Positions 61,534-64,000 of a stretch of DNA of 64,000 bases are shown piece by piece; the first letter of the stretch is position 1, and each line of letters starts with the position of its first letter. A program made the translations under genes and the position numbers. The stretch lies in contig JANQQL010000010.1 in NCBI GenBank assembly GCA_028289345.1, positions 124,001 to 188,000 on the forward strand, in the 5' to 3' direction. Under the pieces are notes generated by a model. It was not told the DNA's origin, made no database searches, and saw only the letters and a program-made list of their open reading frames with translations. This stretch comes from Planctomycetota bacterium (lineage in GTDB: Bacteria > Planctomycetota > B15-G4 > SIAN01).

Positions 61534-64000
61534 ATGAAACCTTCTCCCCACGACAACCCGACTCCTGACCATCTTTGGTTCGTCAAGGAGTCACCGCTCC
61601 CGCCAATGATCGGTCGTTACGAAGTTCTCGAGCTTCTCGGGGAAGGGGGAATGGGATCCGTTTTTCTCGCTCGAGATCCCGGGAAGCCTCACCACCGGGT
61701 GGCGGTCAAGCTGATCAAACCGGGAATGGACAGCCGGGCAGTCCTGCGCCGCTTTGAAGCGGAACGGCGAGTCCTGTCTCGGCTTCACCATCCCAACATC
61801 GCTCGGATCTTGGATGCTGGCACCGACCAGCGCAGTCATCCGTATTTCGTGATGGAGTATGTGCCAGGTCCTTCCCTCGTGGACTACTGTGACGATCAGC
61901 GCCTGACCATCGGGGAAAGACTGGAGCTTTTCTCGCGAGTTTGCGATGGCGTCCGACACGCCCACCAAAAAGGGGTCATCCATCGAGACTTGAAACCGAG
62001 CAATATCCTGGTTGTCCACGATGACGGCAACGTCAGTCCCAAGGTGATCGACTTCGGCATTGCCAAAGCGATGGACGAAGACAGCGATTCCCAAAATCGC
62101 CATCACACCCAACGCGACCACCTTCTCGGAACGCCCCCTTACATCAGCCCCGAACAAGCGAACCCGCAAGACGGCGAAGTCGACACCCAGGCCGACGTAT
62201 TCTCGCTCGGCGTGATTCTCTACGAGATGCTCTGCGGCCATCGCCCTTTCGAGTTCGGCGGCGCCGGCCTGCCCGACAAGAGCAGCGTCTATCGAATTCT
62301 TTGCGAGACCGACCCCCTTGTTCCGAGTCTTCGTCTGCGAAGCAGCTCCTCGGCAACAGAGATCGCCGCTCGCCGCCGCACGACATCCAGCTCATTGCAA
62401 CGTCGTTTGCGAGGCGAGCTGAACTGGATCTGCAGGAAGGCGATCGAGAAAGGGCGCGCCCGCCGCTACGCTTCCGTCTCAGAGTTCCAGACAGACCTTC
62501 GCCGATTCCTTGGCAACGAACCAGTTCTGGCCGGACCGCCCTCTCCCGTCTATCGACTTCGCAAGGCAGCACGTCGTCACCCCTGGTGGTCCGCAGGGAT
62601 TGCCCTGGCAATCTTGGCTCTTGCGGGAAGCTCCTTGTTCTTCGTGAACCTTTACCGGCGCACCCAAGAAGAGCAGGGGCGAGTGATGGCCCAACGGGAT
62701 CAGGTCCAAGACGACCTGCGCGAGGAGCGTCGCAAGAATCGGCTGCTGAAACCCCTTGCTGACGGGAACCTGCTTGCGTCCCTCGAGGCGGAAGCCGACA
62801 CACTCTGGCCCGCGGACGAGTCTCTGGTCCCCGCACTGGAAGCGTGGCTGACAAAGGCCCGCAAGCTGGAAAAAGACGCACCCGGGCACCGCACGGCGCT
62901 CGAGGAACTACGCTCGACAGGCAAGAGACAAGCAACACCCGGTGACCACGAGTACCGCTCGGGTCTGCTCGTCGAGAAGCAAACCCAGGTCCGGCAAACG
63001 CTGCATCGAGTGGAGCAGTTTTTGGGTGGGGTGTCCCTGGAGCAAGCATCGCGAGGCGTCCGAACCTTTAACCCCACCCCCTACGAGAATCGCGCCAGAC
63101 TTCTCGAGGAACAAACTCGGTTGGCCAGGCGGCTCGACGAACGGCAGGTTTGGACCTTCGTCAACTCCGAAGACCAGTCACTCCACGAAATTCTGGGGAA
63201 GCTCGTCGAACGACTCGACCGGTTCCTGGACGCGGACGCTCGGAAAGGAGCCCTGGCGAGTGTTCGTGAGCGACACTCCCATGCGAGCTCCGTGCGCCTG
63301 AAAACGGTAGAAATGCACCAAGCCCTTTGGCAAGAGCTTCGCCAGGAGGCGGACCATCGGGCGGGATACTCTTTCCATGGAAAACCCATCGCTCCTCAGG
63401 TTGGACTGGTTCCGCTCGGTCCGGATCCAAACTCGGGGCTGTGGGAGTTCTGCGATCCTCAGTCCGGAGCGGTGCCCGAGCGCGACCAAGATGGCACTCT
63501 CGAAATCCCTCCCGATTGCGGAATCGTCTTCGTCTTGATTCCCGGCGGGACGTTTTCCATGGGTGCGGTCGCCAGTCCCTCTTCGTTCCCGAACCACGAT
63601 CTCCTCGCCGACTATGACGAGAGCCCGGTGCACCCGGTCACCCTCGATCCTTTTTTGCTCGGCAAGTACGAAGTCACTCAGGGTCAGTGGCTGCGACTGA
63701 CTGGCCAGGCGCCCAGCGTTTACGCGACTTCGGCTGGCGGCCGAATTGGCTGGAAACTCGATTGGGAAGCGGTGACGGCGCAGCATCCCGTGGAAGGAGT
63801 CAACTGGCACGAAGCGAGAGATGCTCTTCGACGCATCGGCTGCGATCTCCCCAGCGAAGCGCAATGGGAGTACGCCGCTCGTAGCGGGACCCACACTCCG
63901 TGGTATGCGGGTGACCACAAGGAATCCTTGGAGCACCATGAAAACCTTGCGGACCAAACAACCGTCGATGCCGGATTGAGCTACGAATCCGTGGAAACAT
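61534..64000 (+). CDS. Ser/Thr protein kinase fused to an FGE-sulfatase domain (3' end beyond window)
   Basis: At least 822 residues, open to the window edge. Kinase features: glycine loop LGEGGMG (35-41), Lys in VAVK (59), HRDLKPSN (150-157), DFG (173-175) and GTPPYISPEQ. A hydrophobic segment (SAGIALAILALAGSSLFFVN) lies near 352-372. A Leu/Glu/Arg-rich coiled coil of about 250 residues follows. From about residue 659 a formylglycine-generating-enzyme/SUMF1-type domain begins (DCGIVFVLIPGGTFSMGAV, then PVHPVTLDPFLLGKYEVTQGQW, HPVEGVNWHEARDALRRIG, and LPSEAQWEYAARSGT). In such fusions the FGE-like domain is usually thought to be a sensor or binding domain. A GTG at 61528 is an alternative start. 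It is divergent from a sigma-like factor. Confidence 0.9.
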   Translation, partial: MKPSPHDNPTPDHLWFVKESPLPPMIGRYEVLELLGEGGMGSVFLARDPGKPHHRVAVKLIKPGMDSRAVLRRFEAERRVLSRLHHPNIARILDAGTDQRSHPYFVMEYVPGPSLVDYCDDQRLTIGERLELFSRVCDGVRHAHQKGVIHRDLKPSNILVVHDDGNVSPKVIDFGIAKAMDEDSDSQNRHHTQRDHLLGTPPYISPEQANPQDGEVDTQADVFSLGVILYEMLCGHRPFEFGGAGLPDKSSVYRILCETDPLVPSLRLRSSSSATEIAARRRTTSSSLQRRLRGELNWICRKAIEKGRARRYASVSEFQTDLRRFLGNEPVLAGPPSPVYRLRKAARRHPWWSAGIALAILALAGSSLFFVNLYRRTQEEQGRVMAQRDQVQDDLREERRKNRLLKPLADGNLLASLEAEADTLWPADESLVPALEAWLTKARKLEKDAPGHRTALEELRSTGKRQATPGDHEYRSGLLVEKQTQVRQTLHRVEQFLGGVSLEQASRGVRTFNPTPYENRARLLEEQTRLARRLDERQVWTFVNSEDQSLHEILGKLVERLDRFLDADARKGALASVRERHSHASSVRLKTVEMHQALWQELRQEADHRAGYSFHGKPIAPQVGLVPLGPDPNSGLWEFCDPQSGAVPERDQDGTLEIPPDCGIVFVLIPGGTFSMGAVASPSSFPNHDLLADYDESPVHPVTLDPFLLGKYEVTQGQWLRLTGQAPSVYATSAGGRIGWKLDWEAVTAQHPVEGVNWHEARDALRRIGCDLPSEAQWEYAARSGTHTPWYAGDHKESLEHHENLADQTTVDAGLSYESVET

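Overview
The window is high-GC, gene-dense bacterial chromosome that looks planctomycetal. The pointers are several very large Ser/Thr kinases with TPR tails next to ECF-type sigma factors, a kinase fused to a formylglycine-generating-enzyme (FGE) domain, many secreted beta-propeller proteins, a sulfatase-like enzyme, a TPR-CHAT protease and multihaem cytochrome c. This assignment is inference from gene content; no rRNA, tRNA, CRISPR array, insertion sequence or prophage was recognised.

Layout. 0-4.8 kb: the tail of an unknown gene, an eight-haem cytochrome coupled to a small membrane protein, a JmjC/cupin-like protein and a retropepsin-fold protein whose two catalytic Asp are both His. 4.9-9.3 kb: a three-gene minus-strand operon (propeller/LamG lipoprotein candidate, MBOAT acyltransferase, AlgJ/AlgX-like SGNH protein), probably for exopolysaccharide O-acetylation. 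9.6-11.6 kb: a BlaI/BlaR1-like pair whose peptidase carries HEAT repeats. 11.6-13.9 kb: an HDOD protein translationally coupled to a soluble transhydrogenase. 14-17.8 kb: a GT-C-like membrane glycosyltransferase and a secreted FG-GAP-type protein. 17.8-21.7 kb: ECF sigma factor, membrane anti-sigma-like protein and TPR-CHAT protease with ATGA overlaps, the most interesting module here. 21.7-22.8 kb: a long stretch without a convincing gene.

22.8-38.1 kb: a processive GT2 glycosyltransferase, a TPR-like/zincin protein with a sialate O-acetylesterase, an FG-GAP protein with a distinctive C-terminal domain, two sortilin-type BNR propeller proteins around a CPBP membrane protease, and a second AlgJ-like membrane protein. 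38.3-46.5 kb: a TPR kinase, a DUF5060-type glycosidase, a sigma-54 activator whose 3' end runs through a perfect REP-like palindrome, and an alpha/beta hydrolase with an RraB-like tail. 46.7-49 kb: a sulfatase/phosphatase-fold enzyme. 49-64 kb: three more giant kinases, each beside a different sigma-70-type factor, interleaved with two secreted propeller proteins. The last kinase runs off the window.

Two themes dominate: envelope and exopolysaccharide handling, and repeated cassettes that pair an alternative sigma factor with a large signalling protein (kinase or CHAT protease). Start codons were chosen from ribosome binding sites, signal peptides and overlaps, and are less certain than stops.
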